A stretch of 64,000 bases of DNA from Amycolatopsis balhimycina FH 1894 (lineage in GTDB: Bacteria > Actinomycetota > Actinomycetes > Mycobacteriales > Pseudonocardiaceae): positions 10,057,508-10,121,507 of the forward strand of contig NZ_KB913037.1 in the NCBI RefSeq assembly GCF_000384295.1, in the 5' to 3' direction. This document shows positions 14,793 to 23,571 of this stretch, piece by piece (the first letter of the stretch is position 1; the number at the start of each line of letters is the position of its first letter). A model generated the notes under the pieces. That model had not been told where the DNA came from. It did no database searches and saw nothing but the letters and a program-made list of their open reading frames with translations. The translations under genes and the position numbers were made by a program.

Positions 14793-15697
14793 TGCGCACC
14801 CGGCCCACTCTCTCCTGGACGTCGGCGGACGCGCCGCTGCCGCGGACGTCCAGCCTCGACGAGCTGACCGGTGTCGTCGCGCGCGGCCGGGTCGCCGTGC
14901 TCAGCGGCGCCGGGCTGTCCACCGAGTCCGGGATCCCCGACTACCGCGGCGAAGCCGGCAGCCTGCGCCGGCACACGCCGATGACCTACGACGAGTTCGT
15001 CACCAGCGCCGCGGGACGGCAGCGGTACTGGGCGCGCAGCCACCTCGGCTGGCGCACCATCGCCCGCGCCGGCCCCAACGACGGCCACCACGCGGTGACC
15101 GCCCTGCGCGACGGGGGTTTCGTCGGCGGCGTCATCACGCAGAACGTCGACGGCCTGCACCGGGCGGCGGGCACCGCGGACGCGGTCGAGCTGCACGGCA
15201 GCCTCGACCGCGTGATCTGCCTGGACTGCCGCCGCACCAGCCCGCGCGCGGACCTGGAACGGCGGCTGCGGGCGGCGAACCCCGGCTTCGAGGGCACGGC
15301 GAGCCGGATCAACCCGGACGGTGACGTCGAGCTGCCCGAGGACGTCGTGCTCGGGTTCCGGCCGGTGCCGTGCGAGGCGTGCGAAGGCGTGCTCAAGCCG
15401 GACGTCGTGTTCTTCGGCGAGAACGTGCCGCGGCCCCGCGTCGAGCAGTGCTACCGGCTGGTCGACGACGCGGCCGCATTGCTGGTGCTGGGCTCGTCCC
15501 TGACGGTGATGTCCGGGCTGCGGTTCGTCCGGCACGCCGCGAACGCGGGCAAGCCGGTGGCGATCGTCAACCACGGCGAGACCCGCGGCGACCGCTACGC
15601 GTCGCTGCGGGTCGACCTGCCGCTGGGGCGAGCGCTGACCGAGCTGGCCGCCCGGCTGGGCTGCGGGCTCAGCGAGGATCGCGGCCGAACCGCGTGA
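14792..15697 (+). CDS. Sirtuin, NAD-dependent protein deacylase
   Basis: A 301-residue sirtuin. The signature motifs are present in order: GAGLSTESGIPDYRG near residue 40, TQNVDGLH near 115, the catalytic His in VELHGSLDRV, two Cys pairs for structural zinc (CLDC and CEAC), LKPDVVFFGENVP, and GSSLTVMSG with IVNHGETRGD for NAD binding. It removes acyl groups from lysine using NAD. Length and motifs are those of class II/III bacterial sirtuins. Its GTG overlaps the stop of the MarR-GNAT fusion by one base, so the two are co-expressed and may form an acetylation/deacetylation pair. Confidence 0.93.
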   Translation: MRTRPTLSWTSADAPLPRTSSLDELTGVVARGRVAVLSGAGLSTESGIPDYRGEAGSLRRHTPMTYDEFVTSAAGRQRYWARSHLGWRTIARAGPNDGHHAVTALRDGGFVGGVITQNVDGLHRAAGTADAVELHGSLDRVICLDCRRTSPRADLERRLRAANPGFEGTASRINPDGDVELPEDVVLGFRPVPCEACEGVLKPDVVFFGENVPRPRVEQCYRLVDDAAALLVLGSSLTVMSGLRFVRHAANAGKPVAIVNHGETRGDRYASLRVDLPLGRALTELAARLGCGLSEDRGRTA

Positions 15698-15741
15698 GCG
15701 CCGCGGCCCCGCCCGCCGCGGCGCTCACGCGGTTCGGCCGC
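15681..15741 (+). terminator. Perfect 26-bp stem at the sirtuin stop
   Basis: Bases 15681-15706 pair exactly with 15716-15741 around a 9-base loop. The left arm overlaps the last codons of the sirtuin gene. There is no U-run, as is usual for actinobacterial terminators. It probably ends the MarR-GNAT/sirtuin transcript and is followed directly by a copy of the GC-rich dispersed element. Confidence 0.8.
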
Positions 15742-15797
15742 TGTGACAACCGGGGCTTGGCCCCGGGCCGGGGGCTCCGCCACCCGGACCCCCGAAA
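15741..15797. repeat. GC-rich dispersed element, copy 3
   Basis: This copy reads CTGTGACAAC, then GGGCTTGGCCCCGGG, then GGGGGCTCCGCCACCCGG and ACCCCCGAA. The order and the leading TGTGACA match the two copies at 32982-33112, and the core matches the two copies at 3661-3757 in reverse. About 115 further bases to 15912 hold no gene. Confidence 0.8.
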
Positions 15798-15912
15798 GAA
15801 TTCTGATGGACGAGCCGGTCCGGGCGAGTGGGGGGAACCCGTCCGGACCGGCTCTGGCGACGGACCTCCACAGCCGGTCGTCGCCTGCAAGACGCGGCGG
15901 CCGCCCGGAGCG

Positions 15913-16368
15913 TTACACCGCCTGTAACCCATCCCACGACCAGCGGGGCATGGCCAGCCCTGCGGGGACGCCGTCGGCCGTACCCGGGTAGGTGAGCACC
16001 TCGGCCACCGCCCACTCCATGTAGGCCCGCAGCGCGGCGCGGAACTCGGGATCGGCGGGCAGGCCGGCGTCGTCCGCGGCCTGGACGAAGCAGGCAACGA
16101 ACCGGCGGCCGAGGTCGCTGATGTCGCCGTTGCCGGCGTGCATCCTGAGCATCGCAGAGTGGTCGCCGCACTCGCGGGAGAACCGCGGCGGCCCGCCCAT
16201 GACCTCCGCCCAGTACCAGCCGAGCCGGTCGACGTGCTGCGGGTGCTGGTCCGGGTGGGAGAACGGGTGGTTCAGCTCCGGGTCGGCCAGGCAGCGCTCG
16301 TGGTGGGCGGCGGCCAGCGCGCGGAACGCGGGGTCGCCGCCGGCGAATTCGTACAGCGTCGGACGCAT
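15913..16368 (-). CDS. Truncated haemoglobin-like globin (group II type)
   Basis: A 151-residue globin. TLYEFAGGDPAFRALAAAHHERCLADPELNHPFSH matches the A-E helix pattern of truncated haemoglobins, followed by HVDRLGWYWAEVMGGPPRFS with the Tyr/Trp features of group II, and a proximal His in GDHSAMLRMHAG. These proteins bind oxygen or nitric oxide and protect against nitrosative stress. The C-terminal 25 residues are longer than usual. It is convergent with the sirtuin and separate from the flavoprotein gene by about 40 bases on the same strand, with which it may be transcribed. Confidence 0.88.
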   Translation of the reverse strand: MRPTLYEFAGGDPAFRALAAAHHERCLADPELNHPFSHPDQHPQHVDRLGWYWAEVMGGPPRFSRECGDHSAMLRMHAGNGDISDLGRRFVACFVQAADDAGLPADPEFRAALRAYMEWAVAEVLTYPGTADGVPAGLAMPRWSWDGLQAV

Positions 16369-16407
16369 CCGGCGAGCGTCGCACGCGGGGCCACCGGACG
16401 CCAGGGG

Positions 16408-17346
16408 TCAGCGTGCCCCGGCGGCCGCGCGTTCCGCCGTGGGGGAGAAGCCGGCGAAGCCGTCGACCGCCCGCTGGACGTCTTCGGTGACGAGGTCGTG
16501 GTTGAGTGCGCCCGCGGCGGCCGCGCCCTGGGCCGCGGCGATGATCACGGTCGCCCGCGCGTCGACGACGTTCCCGGCCGCCCACACGCCCGGTACACCG
16601 GTCTTCCCGGACAGGTCGACGTCGCCTTCGACATAGCCGAGCCCGCGCAGCAGCTCGTCGTGAGGCACGGTCCGGGTGCGCAGGAACAGCGCCGTCCGCG
16701 GCACGAACCGGGCCCCGAGTTCGACGCCGGTGAGGTGGCCGCCTTCGCGCCGCACGGCGGTGACGACGCCGTCGACGACGCGGATTCCGCGCGCGTCGAG
16801 CCGTTCACGGTCCTCTTCGGACAGTGGTTCGGTGTGCGCGAAGTAGACGATGTCCGGTGACCACTGGCGGACCAGCAGCGCGTGCTCGACGCTCACGGGT
16901 TCGGTGCCGAGCACGCCGAGCGGCTGGTCACGGACCTCGTAGCCGTGGCAGTAGGGGCAGGTCATCGCGTCGGTGCCCCAGCTCTCCCGCAGGCCGGGGA
17001 GGTCCGGCAGGTCGTCGTGGACGCCGGTGGCGACCAGGACACGCCGGGCGGTCAGCTCGCGGCCGCTCGCCAGGCGGGCGGCGAACCCCGGTTCGAGCCG
17101 GGTCACGTGGTCTTCGACGAGCTCCACGCCGTAGCCGCGGAGTTCTTCGCGGCCGATTTCGAGCAGTTCGGACGGCGGCAGGCCGTCGCGGGAGAGGAAG
17201 CCGTGCATGTGCGGCGCGGGGGCGTTGCGCGGCGCGCGGGCGTCGACGACCAGGACGCGTCGCCGAGCCCGGCCCAGCATCAGGGCGGCGCTGAGCCCGG
17301 CCGCGCCGCCACCCACCACCAGGACGTCATAGCTGTTTTCGGTCAT
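16408..17346 (-). CDS. FAD-dependent oxidoreductase, thioredoxin reductase-like
   Basis: A 312-residue flavoprotein with an FAD-binding VVGGGAAGLSAAL at residues 10-22, the second FAD motif GVPGVWAAGNVVD near residue 275, and a redox-active CPYC pair at residues 130-133 (TCPYCHG). This is the thioredoxin reductase-like layout, but the NADPH-binding Rossmann motif (GxGxxA/G) is weak at VLGTEPVSVEHALLV, so the electron donor is uncertain. It may be one of the bacillithiol- or mycothiol-related or holomycin-type disulfide oxidoreductases. It is divergent from an XRE-cupin gene with a 78-base shared promoter region. Confidence 0.85.
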   Translation of the reverse strand: MTENSYDVLVVGGGAAGLSAALMLGRARRRVLVVDARAPRNAPAPHMHGFLSRDGLPPSELLEIGREELRGYGVELVEDHVTRLEPGFAARLASGRELTARRVLVATGVHDDLPDLPGLRESWGTDAMTCPYCHGYEVRDQPLGVLGTEPVSVEHALLVRQWSPDIVYFAHTEPLSEEDRERLDARGIRVVDGVVTAVRREGGHLTGVELGARFVPRTALFLRTRTVPHDELLRGLGYVEGDVDLSGKTGVPGVWAAGNVVDARATVIIAAAQGAAAAGALNHDLVTEDVQRAVDGFAGFSPTAERAAAGAR

Positions 17347-17379
17347 GCCGCCACGATGGACCGGGCTTGGCGATTCCGA

Positions 17380-17391
17380 CAACAAATGTTG
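17380..17391. promoter_or_regulatory. Small inverted repeat between divergent genes
   Basis: CAACA (17380-17384), two bases, then TGTTG (17387-17391) lie 34 bases from each divergent start. Such a short symmetric site is the likely operator of the neighbouring XRE-type regulator. Confidence 0.4.
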
Positions 17392-17424
17392 CCGTTTCCG
17401 GGACGAGCGGGTTTCCTGGAGGAC

Positions 17425-18012
17425 ATGACGGACGCGATCACCCAGGCCCTGGCCGAGGTCGGCCCCCGGCTCAAGCGGGTCCGCACGCAGCGGCGGGTCA
17501 CACTGGCCGACCTGTCCGAGGCGACGGGCATTTCGAAGAGCACGCTGTCGCGGCTGGAGTCCGGGCAGCGGAAGCCGAGCCTGGAGCTGCTGCTGCCGAT
17601 CGCCCAGGCCCACCAGGTGCCCCTGGACGAGCTGGTCGGCGCCCCGGAGGTCGGCGACCCCCGGGTCCGCCTGACCGCCCGCCGCATCCCCCGCCACAAC
17701 GGCGCGGCGATGACGGTGCTGCCGCTGACCCGCCAGCCGGGCGCGCCCCAGGCGTTCAAGATGATCCTGGAACCGGAGACGGGCGAACCCGACCCGCAGG
17801 TCCACGAGGGCTACGAGTGGCTGTACGTCCTGTCGGGCCGGTTGCGCCTGGTCCTGGCCGACCGGGACATGACGCTGGGCCCGGGAGAGGCGGCGGAGTT
17901 CGACACCCGCCTCCCGCACTGGTTCGGCGCGGTCGACGGCCGGCCCGCGGAGATCCTCAGCCTGTTCGGCAAACAGGGGGAGCGGCTGCACCTGCGGGCG
18001 AAGTCCCGTTAG
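17425..18012 (+). CDS. XRE-family regulator with cupin domain
   Basis: A 195-residue regulator starting with an ATG at 17425 after CTGGAGGA. Residues 12-68 are a helix-turn-helix domain (RLKRVRTQRRVTLADLSEATGISKSTLSRLESGQRKPS). Residues 100-190 are a cupin (EGYEWLYVLSGRLRLVLADRDMTLGPGEAAEFDTRLPHWF). Such proteins bind DNA as dimers and sense a small ligand or metal in the cupin barrel. The Glu and His ligands are partly present. It is divergent from the FAD oxidoreductase, its likely target. Its last bases overlap the acetyltransferase gene end by four. Confidence 0.93.
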   Translation: MTDAITQALAEVGPRLKRVRTQRRVTLADLSEATGISKSTLSRLESGQRKPSLELLLPIAQAHQVPLDELVGAPEVGDPRVRLTARRIPRHNGAAMTVLPLTRQPGAPQAFKMILEPETGEPDPQVHEGYEWLYVLSGRLRLVLADRDMTLGPGEAAEFDTRLPHWFGAVDGRPAEILSLFGKQGERLHLRAKSR

Positions 18013-18497
18013 CCCAGTTCGCGTTGCATCAGCAGGGTGTCGAGCCGGCGGTCGTGCTTGAAGCCGACGCGGCGCAGCACACCGGCGTCGGTGAAGCCGG
18101 CCGCTCGGTGCAGGTTTCGGGATGCCGGGCTGCCGGAGTCGACGATGACCGCGATCGCCTGCCGCGCCCCGGCGTCCCCGCACCGCTTCACCAGCTCGTC
18201 GAGGAGGCGCCGCCCGTGGCCGCGGCCGGTGGCGGTGGGCGCGAGGTAGATCGTCGTCTCCACCGAGTACCGGTACGCCGGCTTCGGCCGCCACGGTGCT
18301 GCGAGCGCGTAGCCGAGGATCTCGCCTTCGTCCGCGAGGACGAGGAACGGCCACGCGCTCTCGCGGATCTTCGCGCGCCACTGGTCCGCGGTCGGCGGTG
18401 TGGTCTCGAAGGTGACGACGGAATCGGTCACGTACGGCGCGAAGACGGCGGCAATGCCTTCGCCGTCGGCCTCCGTCGCTTCCGCTATAGTGGACAT
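18009..18497 (-). CDS. GNAT N-acetyltransferase (phosphinothricin-acetyltransferase-like)
   Basis: A 162-residue enzyme that fits the amino-acid/phosphinothricin N-acetyltransferase family: IAEATEADGEGIAAVFAPYVTD, FETTPPTADQWRAKI, YALAAPWRPKPAYRYSVETTIYL, the acetyl-CoA loop GRGHGRRLLDELV, then ASRNLHRAAGFTDAGVLRRVGFKHDRRLDTLLMQREL. Acetylation of phosphinothricin or methionine sulfone/sulfoximine is plausible. The gene is divergent from an XRE-cupin gene with overlapping promoters and no leader. Confidence 0.9.
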   Translation of the reverse strand: MSTIAEATEADGEGIAAVFAPYVTDSVVTFETTPPTADQWRAKIRESAWPFLVLADEGEILGYALAAPWRPKPAYRYSVETTIYLAPTATGRGHGRRLLDELVKRCGDAGARQAIAVIVDSGSPASRNLHRAAGFTDAGVLRRVGFKHDRRLDTLLMQRELG

Positions 18498-18516
18498 GGC
18501 AGCTATTATAGAGGAA
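18485..18516. promoter_or_regulatory. Back-to-back leaderless promoters
   Basis: On the minus strand TATAAT (18510-18505) lies 7 bases before the acetyltransferase ATG at 18497. On the plus strand TATTAT (18504-18509) lies 6 bases before the XRE-cupin ATG at 18516. Both spacings put the transcript start at or beside the start codon. The two -10 elements overlap, so RNA polymerase cannot occupy both at once. Confidence 0.55.
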
Positions 18517-19106
18517 TGATCGATCCGGTGTCGCTCGGCCGCCACCTGCACGACCTGCGCACCGGCCGCGGGCTCGCGTTGAGCGCGCTGGCCAAGGACG
18601 CCGGCGTCAGCGTCAGCATGCTGTCGGCCATCGAGCGAGGCGAGAAAACGCCCACGGTCGTGGTGCTGTCCCGGATCGCCGACGGCCTCGGGCTGTCCCT
18701 CTCGCGGCTGCTGGCCGACCTCGAGACCGACCGCGTCATCGTCCGCCGCGCCGCCGATCAGGACCACGTCGCCGAACCGGGCGGCTGGCACCGCACGGTG
18801 CTGACCCCGGTGGTCCCCGGCGTCAACTTCGAATGGATCCGCACGACCCTGCCGCCGGGCTGCGACGCGGGCACGTTTCCCGCGTACGCCCCGGGTTCCC
18901 ACGAGTTCGTCGCGGTCGAGTCGGGCACGCTGTGCCTGGGCGTCGGAGAGACGGAATACGTCCTGGCGGCGGGCGATTCCCTCTACTTCCCCGCCGACGT
19001 CGAGCATTCCTACGCGAACCGCACCGAAGACCCGTGCGCGTACCACGTCGCGGCGTTGATCATGCGGCCGCGCGAAAACCGGATGACACCGGCGCGGGAG
19101 CCGTGA
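18516..19106 (+). CDS. XRE-family regulator with cupin domain
   Basis: A 196-residue regulator. Residues 8-62 form a helix-turn-helix (LHDLRTGRGLALSALAKDAGVSVSMLSAIERGEKTPT) and residues 105-185 a cupin (PGSHEFVAVESGTLCLGVGETEYVLAAGDSLYFPADVEHSY), with His and Glu residues placed for metal or ligand binding. It is divergent from a GNAT acetyltransferase with overlapping leaderless promoters, so it probably controls that gene and itself. This layout is common for antibiotic-modifying acetyltransferases. It is a distant paralogue of the gene at 17425. Confidence 0.93.
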   Translation: MIDPVSLGRHLHDLRTGRGLALSALAKDAGVSVSMLSAIERGEKTPTVVVLSRIADGLGLSLSRLLADLETDRVIVRRAADQDHVAEPGGWHRTVLTPVVPGVNFEWIRTTLPPGCDAGTFPAYAPGSHEFVAVESGTLCLGVGETEYVLAAGDSLYFPADVEHSYANRTEDPCAYHVAALIMRPRENRMTPAREP

Positions 19107-19119
19107 CATCCTTCCCGTC

Positions 19120-19206
19120 ATGTTCCCCGTGACCGATAGCGCGACGCTCGCAGGACTGTCCCTGCCGAGCGCCCTGTCGGCACGGCTGACCGGCGCTCGA
19201 AGCTGA
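19120..19206 (+). CDS. Possible 28-residue leader peptide before the EF-Tu paralogue
   Basis: An ATG at 19120 opens a 28-codon frame rich in Leu, Ala and Ser codons that stops at 19204-19206, 27 bases before a strong hairpin. No good ribosome site is seen. A leader peptide controlling the EF-Tu gene is possible, but chance is not excluded. Confidence 0.25.
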   Translation: MFPVTDSATLAGLSLPSALSARLTGARS

Positions 19207-19232
19207 CCCTTCCCCGATTTCCCCCGCCCTGG

Positions 19233-19280
19233 GCGCGAAACCGCCGGGGGAGGGTCGACGCGCTCCGCCCGGTTTCGCGC
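19233..19280 (+). promoter_or_regulatory. Leader hairpin upstream of the EF-Tu paralogue
   Basis: An 11-bp perfect stem pairs GCGCGAAACCG (19233-19243) with CGGTTTCGCGC (19270-19280), and inner G- and C-rich stretches can extend it. It lies 28 bases before the ATG and could be an attenuator or an mRNA-stability element. Confidence 0.55.
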
Positions 19281-19308
19281 ATTCTGTTCTCCAGCGCAGG
19301 GAAAACTC

Positions 19309-20496
<1,188 letters not shown>

Positions 20497-20503
20497 AGAT
20501 CGG

Positions 20504-20533
20504 GCTCGTCCCCGCCTGCGGGCGGGGACGAGC
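20504..20533 (+). terminator. Terminator of the EF-Tu paralogue
   Basis: A 13-bp perfect stem (GCTCGTCCCCGCC at 20504-20516 with 20521-20533) and a TGCG loop begin 7 bases after the EF-Tu stop. The GC-rich stem and position make a terminator very likely. Confidence 0.85.
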
Positions 20534-20562
20534 TTGACTCATCCGATCATTTGCTCTTAGCT
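20534..20562 (+). promoter_or_regulatory. Candidate housekeeping promoter for the GH28 gene
   Basis: TTGACT (20534-20539), a 17-base spacer and TTAGCT (20557-20562) resemble a vegetative promoter. It starts at the end of the EF-Tu terminator and lies about 70 bases before the GH28 start. Motif match only. Confidence 0.5.
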
Positions 20563-20589
20563 GAAGACGCATTCCCGATCCGCCGTCGG

Positions 20590-20607
20590 AAGCACCCCGA
20601 GGTGCTT
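20590..20607 (+). terminator. Small hairpin with T-run in the GH28 leader
   Basis: AAGCACC pairs with GGTGCTT across a CCGA loop and is followed by TTTG, the form of a weak intrinsic terminator. It lies between the candidate promoter and the GH28 ribosome site, so it could attenuate expression of that gene. Confidence 0.5.
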
Positions 20608-20633
20608 TTGCCGTTGCGAGGTAGGGAGCTGGA

Positions 20634-22199
20634 GTGGGAAGAGCGTTGAGCCGCCGCCGTGTCGTGGCCTGGGGAGCAGCGGGTGCTGCCGGTTCGGTAC
20701 TGCCATTGGTCGGATCTCAGGCGGCCGAAGCTGAAGAACTGTCGAGCGCACCGGGCCGTTTCTTCGACGTCACGAAGTTCGGCGCGAAAGGCGACGGGCA
20801 CACCATCGACACCGCCGCGATCAACCGCGCGATCGACGCGGCCGCCACCCGCGGCGGGACCGTTTACTTCCCGGCCGGGACGTACGCGAGCTATTCGATC
20901 CACCTCAAGAGCAACATCGCGCTGTACCTCGCGGCGAACGCGACGATTCTCGGCGCCGCCCCGGCCGGTGGCCAGGGCTACGACCCCGCCGAACCGGGCG
21001 CGGGCAACCCGTACCAGGACTTCGGGCACAGCCACTGGCACAACAGCCTGATCTGGGGCGAGAACCTGGAAAACGTCACCATCGAGGGACCGGGCAAGAT
21101 CGACGGCAAGGGCCTGGTCGCCGGCGGCAGCGCGGAATCCGCGCCGCTCAACGGGAACAAGGCGATCGCGCTCAAGCTGTGCCGCAACGTCGCGATCCGC
21201 GACATCACCATCGTCAACGGCGGCCACTTCGGCATCCTCCCCACCGGCGTCGACAACTTCCGCATCGACGGCGTCGTGATCGACACCAACCGCGACGGCA
21301 TCAACATCGACTGCTGCAAGAACGTCCGGATCGCCAACACGACGGTGAACTCGCCCAACGACGACGCCATCGTGCTCAAGAGCACGTACGCGCTGAACCA
21401 GGTGCGCGACACCGAAAACGTCACCATCGACAACTGTTTCGTCAGCGGCTACGACCTCGGCACGCTCGTCGGCGGGACCTTCAAGACGGCGGCGTCGTAC
21501 GGCCGCACCGGCCGCGTCAAGTTCGGCACCGAATCCAACGGCGGTTTCCGCAACATCGCGATCTCCAACGTGGTCTTCGAGCACTGCCGCGGCCTGGCGC
21601 TGGAGACGGTCGACGGCGGCTGGCTCGAGGACGTCACGATCAGCAACCTGACGATGCGCAACGTCCAGATGCCGCTGTTCCTGCGGCTGGGCGCGCGGAT
21701 GCGGGGGCCGGCGGGGATCCCGGTCGGGTTCCTGCGCCGGGTGAGCATCAGCGACGTCACGACGATCGACGCGGACCCGCGCTACCCGTCGTGTCTCGCC
21801 GGGATCCCGGACCACCCGATCGAGGACGTGAAGCTCAGCAACATCCGCCACCACCTGGCCGGCGGGCTCACCCCGGGCGACGCCGTGCAGAACCCGCCGG
21901 AGCTGGAAACCGCGTACCCGGAGCCGTCGATGTTCGGCACGCTCCCGGCGTACGGCTTCTTCGTGCGCCACGCGCGCGGGATCAGCTGGGACAACGTGGC
22001 CGTGCGGTTCGGCAAGCCGGACACGCGCCCGGCGTTCGTCCTGCGGGACGTGGCCGACGCGGACGTCCACCACTGCCGCGCGGACAAGGTGGCGGAGACG
22101 CCGGCCTTCGTGCTCGACGGCGTGGACGACTTCCGGGTCAGCGACGGCCGCCCGGTGGCGGAGGCTCGGGTGGAACACGCGGACCACCAGGAGCTGTAA
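20634..22199 (+). CDS. Secreted glycoside hydrolase family 28 (polygalacturonase-like)
   Basis: A 521-residue enzyme. Residues 1-35 are a Tat signal peptide (LSRRRVVAWGAAGAAGSVLPLVGSQAAEA), so it is exported folded. The rest is a right-handed beta-helix starting with DVTKFGAKGDGHTIDTAAINRAIDAAA, typical of GH28. The catalytic set is recognisable: TNRDGINID (equivalent to NTDG), NDDAI with the Asp pair, and GRVKFGTES (equivalent to RIK). The usual GHG motif is not clear. It probably cleaves galacturonan or a related plant or microbial polysaccharide. The GTG start follows GGGAGCTGGAG. It is transcribed from its own promoter after the EF-Tu terminator. Confidence 0.87.
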   Translation: MGRALSRRRVVAWGAAGAAGSVLPLVGSQAAEAEELSSAPGRFFDVTKFGAKGDGHTIDTAAINRAIDAAATRGGTVYFPAGTYASYSIHLKSNIALYLAANATILGAAPAGGQGYDPAEPGAGNPYQDFGHSHWHNSLIWGENLENVTIEGPGKIDGKGLVAGGSAESAPLNGNKAIALKLCRNVAIRDITIVNGGHFGILPTGVDNFRIDGVVIDTNRDGINIDCCKNVRIANTTVNSPNDDAIVLKSTYALNQVRDTENVTIDNCFVSGYDLGTLVGGTFKTAASYGRTGRVKFGTESNGGFRNIAISNVVFEHCRGLALETVDGGWLEDVTISNLTMRNVQMPLFLRLGARMRGPAGIPVGFLRRVSISDVTTIDADPRYPSCLAGIPDHPIEDVKLSNIRHHLAGGLTPGDAVQNPPELETAYPEPSMFGTLPAYGFFVRHARGISWDNVAVRFGKPDTRPAFVLRDVADADVHHCRADKVAETPAFVLDGVDDFRVSDGRPVAEARVEHADHQEL

Positions 22200-22243
22200 G
22201 GGAATTCCGGTCGGGCCCCGGCGCCGCGGTGGGGCCCGGCCGG

Positions 22244-22459
22244 TCAGCGGCCGCGCAGTTTCGGCCGGGCCAGACCGACCGCCGAGACGGCGATCAGGCC
22301 GGCCGCCGCCACCGCCGCGATCACCGTCAGGACGGGTGCCCGGCCTTCCGTGCCGATCAGGGTGAGGATGCTCGAGACGAGCAGGATCGCCCCCACGCCA
22401 AGGTAGAGCCAGCACAGCGAAGCCGTCGTCGGGATGAAGTGCCAACGCCGTTCGGCCAT
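22244..22459 (-). CDS. Small two-helix membrane protein
   Basis: A 71-residue protein preceded by GAGGAGG 6 bases before the ATG. Two membrane segments are seen at about residues 12-35 and 42-63, and the C-terminus is basic (ARPKLRGR), so both ends probably face the cytoplasm. No family is recognised. A near match to the stress promoter (GTTT-N15-GGGGAA, minus strand, about 22516-22492) lies upstream. It is convergent with the GH28 gene and divergent from the acetaldehyde dehydrogenase gene. Confidence 0.7.
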   Translation of the reverse strand: MAERRWHFIPTTASLCWLYLGVGAILLVSSILTLIGTEGRAPVLTVIAAVAAAGLIAVSAVGLARPKLRGR

Positions 22460-22671
22460 CGCAACCTCCTCGATCGGGTGTATTCCGGAATTTCCCCGAT
22501 CGGAAGTCGATCAAACCGGCGGAATCCGCCATGACCCCGCCCGGCGATCAAGCTGTCGCGACCCTGCCGGCCGGCGCCCTCCGGCGCCGGTCGCCGGGTG
22601 CCGGACCGCGCGTTCCGGTGAACGGAACGCCTGACTGTCGTGAGCCGTGGCCGTGGTGCGACGGTCGGGAC

Positions 22672-23571
22672 ATGGCTCCCGTGATGGCGGCGATCGTCGG
22701 CCCCGGCAACATCGGCACCGATTTGCTGGCGAAGCTGCGACGCAGTGAAGTACTCGAAGTCGGTTACGTGGTCGGCGTGGTCGAGTCCGACGGTCTCGAA
22801 CGCGCCCGCGCCCAGGGCATCCCGGCCTCCGCGGAAGGCGTCGACTGGCTGCTGCGCCAGGATCCCCTGCCGGAGCTGGTGTTCGAAGCGACGTCGGCGA
22901 AGGCGCACGCCGCGAACGCGCCGCGGTACGAGGAGGCGGGCATCCAGGCGATCGACCTGACCCCGGCGCACCTCGGCCCGATGGTGTGCCCGCCGGTGAA
23001 CCTCGGCGCGCACCTCGAAGCCCCGAACGTCTCGATGATCACCTGCGGCGGGCAGGCCACGATCCCCATGGTGCACGCCGTTTCCCGGGTCACGCCGGTG
23101 CCGTACGCGGAGATCGTCGCGTCGGTCGCTTCGCGCGGCGCGGGTCCGGGGACGCGGGCGAACATCGACGAGTTCACGCGCACGACGTCACAGGCGGTGG
23201 CCGAGATCGGCGGGGCAGGGCGCGGCAAGGCGATCATCATCCTCAACCCGGTCGAACCGCCGATGATCATGCGGGACACGGTGTTCTGCGCGATCGGGAT
23301 CGACGCCGACCGCGAAGCCGTTACCGCGTCGATCCACGAAATGGTCGCCGAGGTGCAGCAGTACGTCCCCGGCTACTCCCTGCGCGCGGATCCGCAGTTC
23401 GACGACGCGCGCGAGGACTGGGACGGGAACGCACGGGTCGGGATCTTCCTCGAGGTCCGCGGCAACGGCGACTACCTGCCCGAGTACGCCGGCAACCTGG
23501 ACATCATGACCGCCGCGGCCGCCCGGGTCGGCGAGCTGATGGCGCGCGCGAAGCAGGAGGTGCCGGCGTGA
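22672..23571 (+). CDS. Acetaldehyde dehydrogenase (acetylating), DmpF/MhpF/HsaG type
   Basis: A 299-residue enzyme that oxidises acetaldehyde to acetyl-CoA with NAD and CoA. The NAD-binding motif [11 protein letters not shown] is at residues 8-18, and the catalytic Cys is in [16 protein letters not shown] near residue 125. [17 protein letters not shown] and [40 protein letters not shown] are typical of the family. Its stop overlaps the GTG of the aldolase gene (GTGA), the usual arrangement because the two enzymes form a complex that channels acetaldehyde. This is the last step of meta-cleavage pathways for aromatics, phenylpropionates or steroids. Confidence 0.93.
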   Translation: MAPVMAAIVGPGNIGTDLLAKLRRSEVLEVGYVVGVVESDGLERARAQGIPASAEGVDWLLRQDPLPELVFEATSAKAHAANAPRYEEAGIQAIDLTPAHLGPMVCPPVNLGAHLEAPNVSMITCGGQATIPMVHAVSRVTPVPYAEIVASVASRGAGPGTRANIDEFTRTTSQAVAEIGGAGRGKAIIILNPVEPPMIMRDTVFCAIGIDADREAVTASIHEMVAEVQQYVPGYSLRADPQFDDAREDWDGNARVGIFLEVRGNGDYLPEYAGNLDIMTAAAARVGELMARAKQEVPA

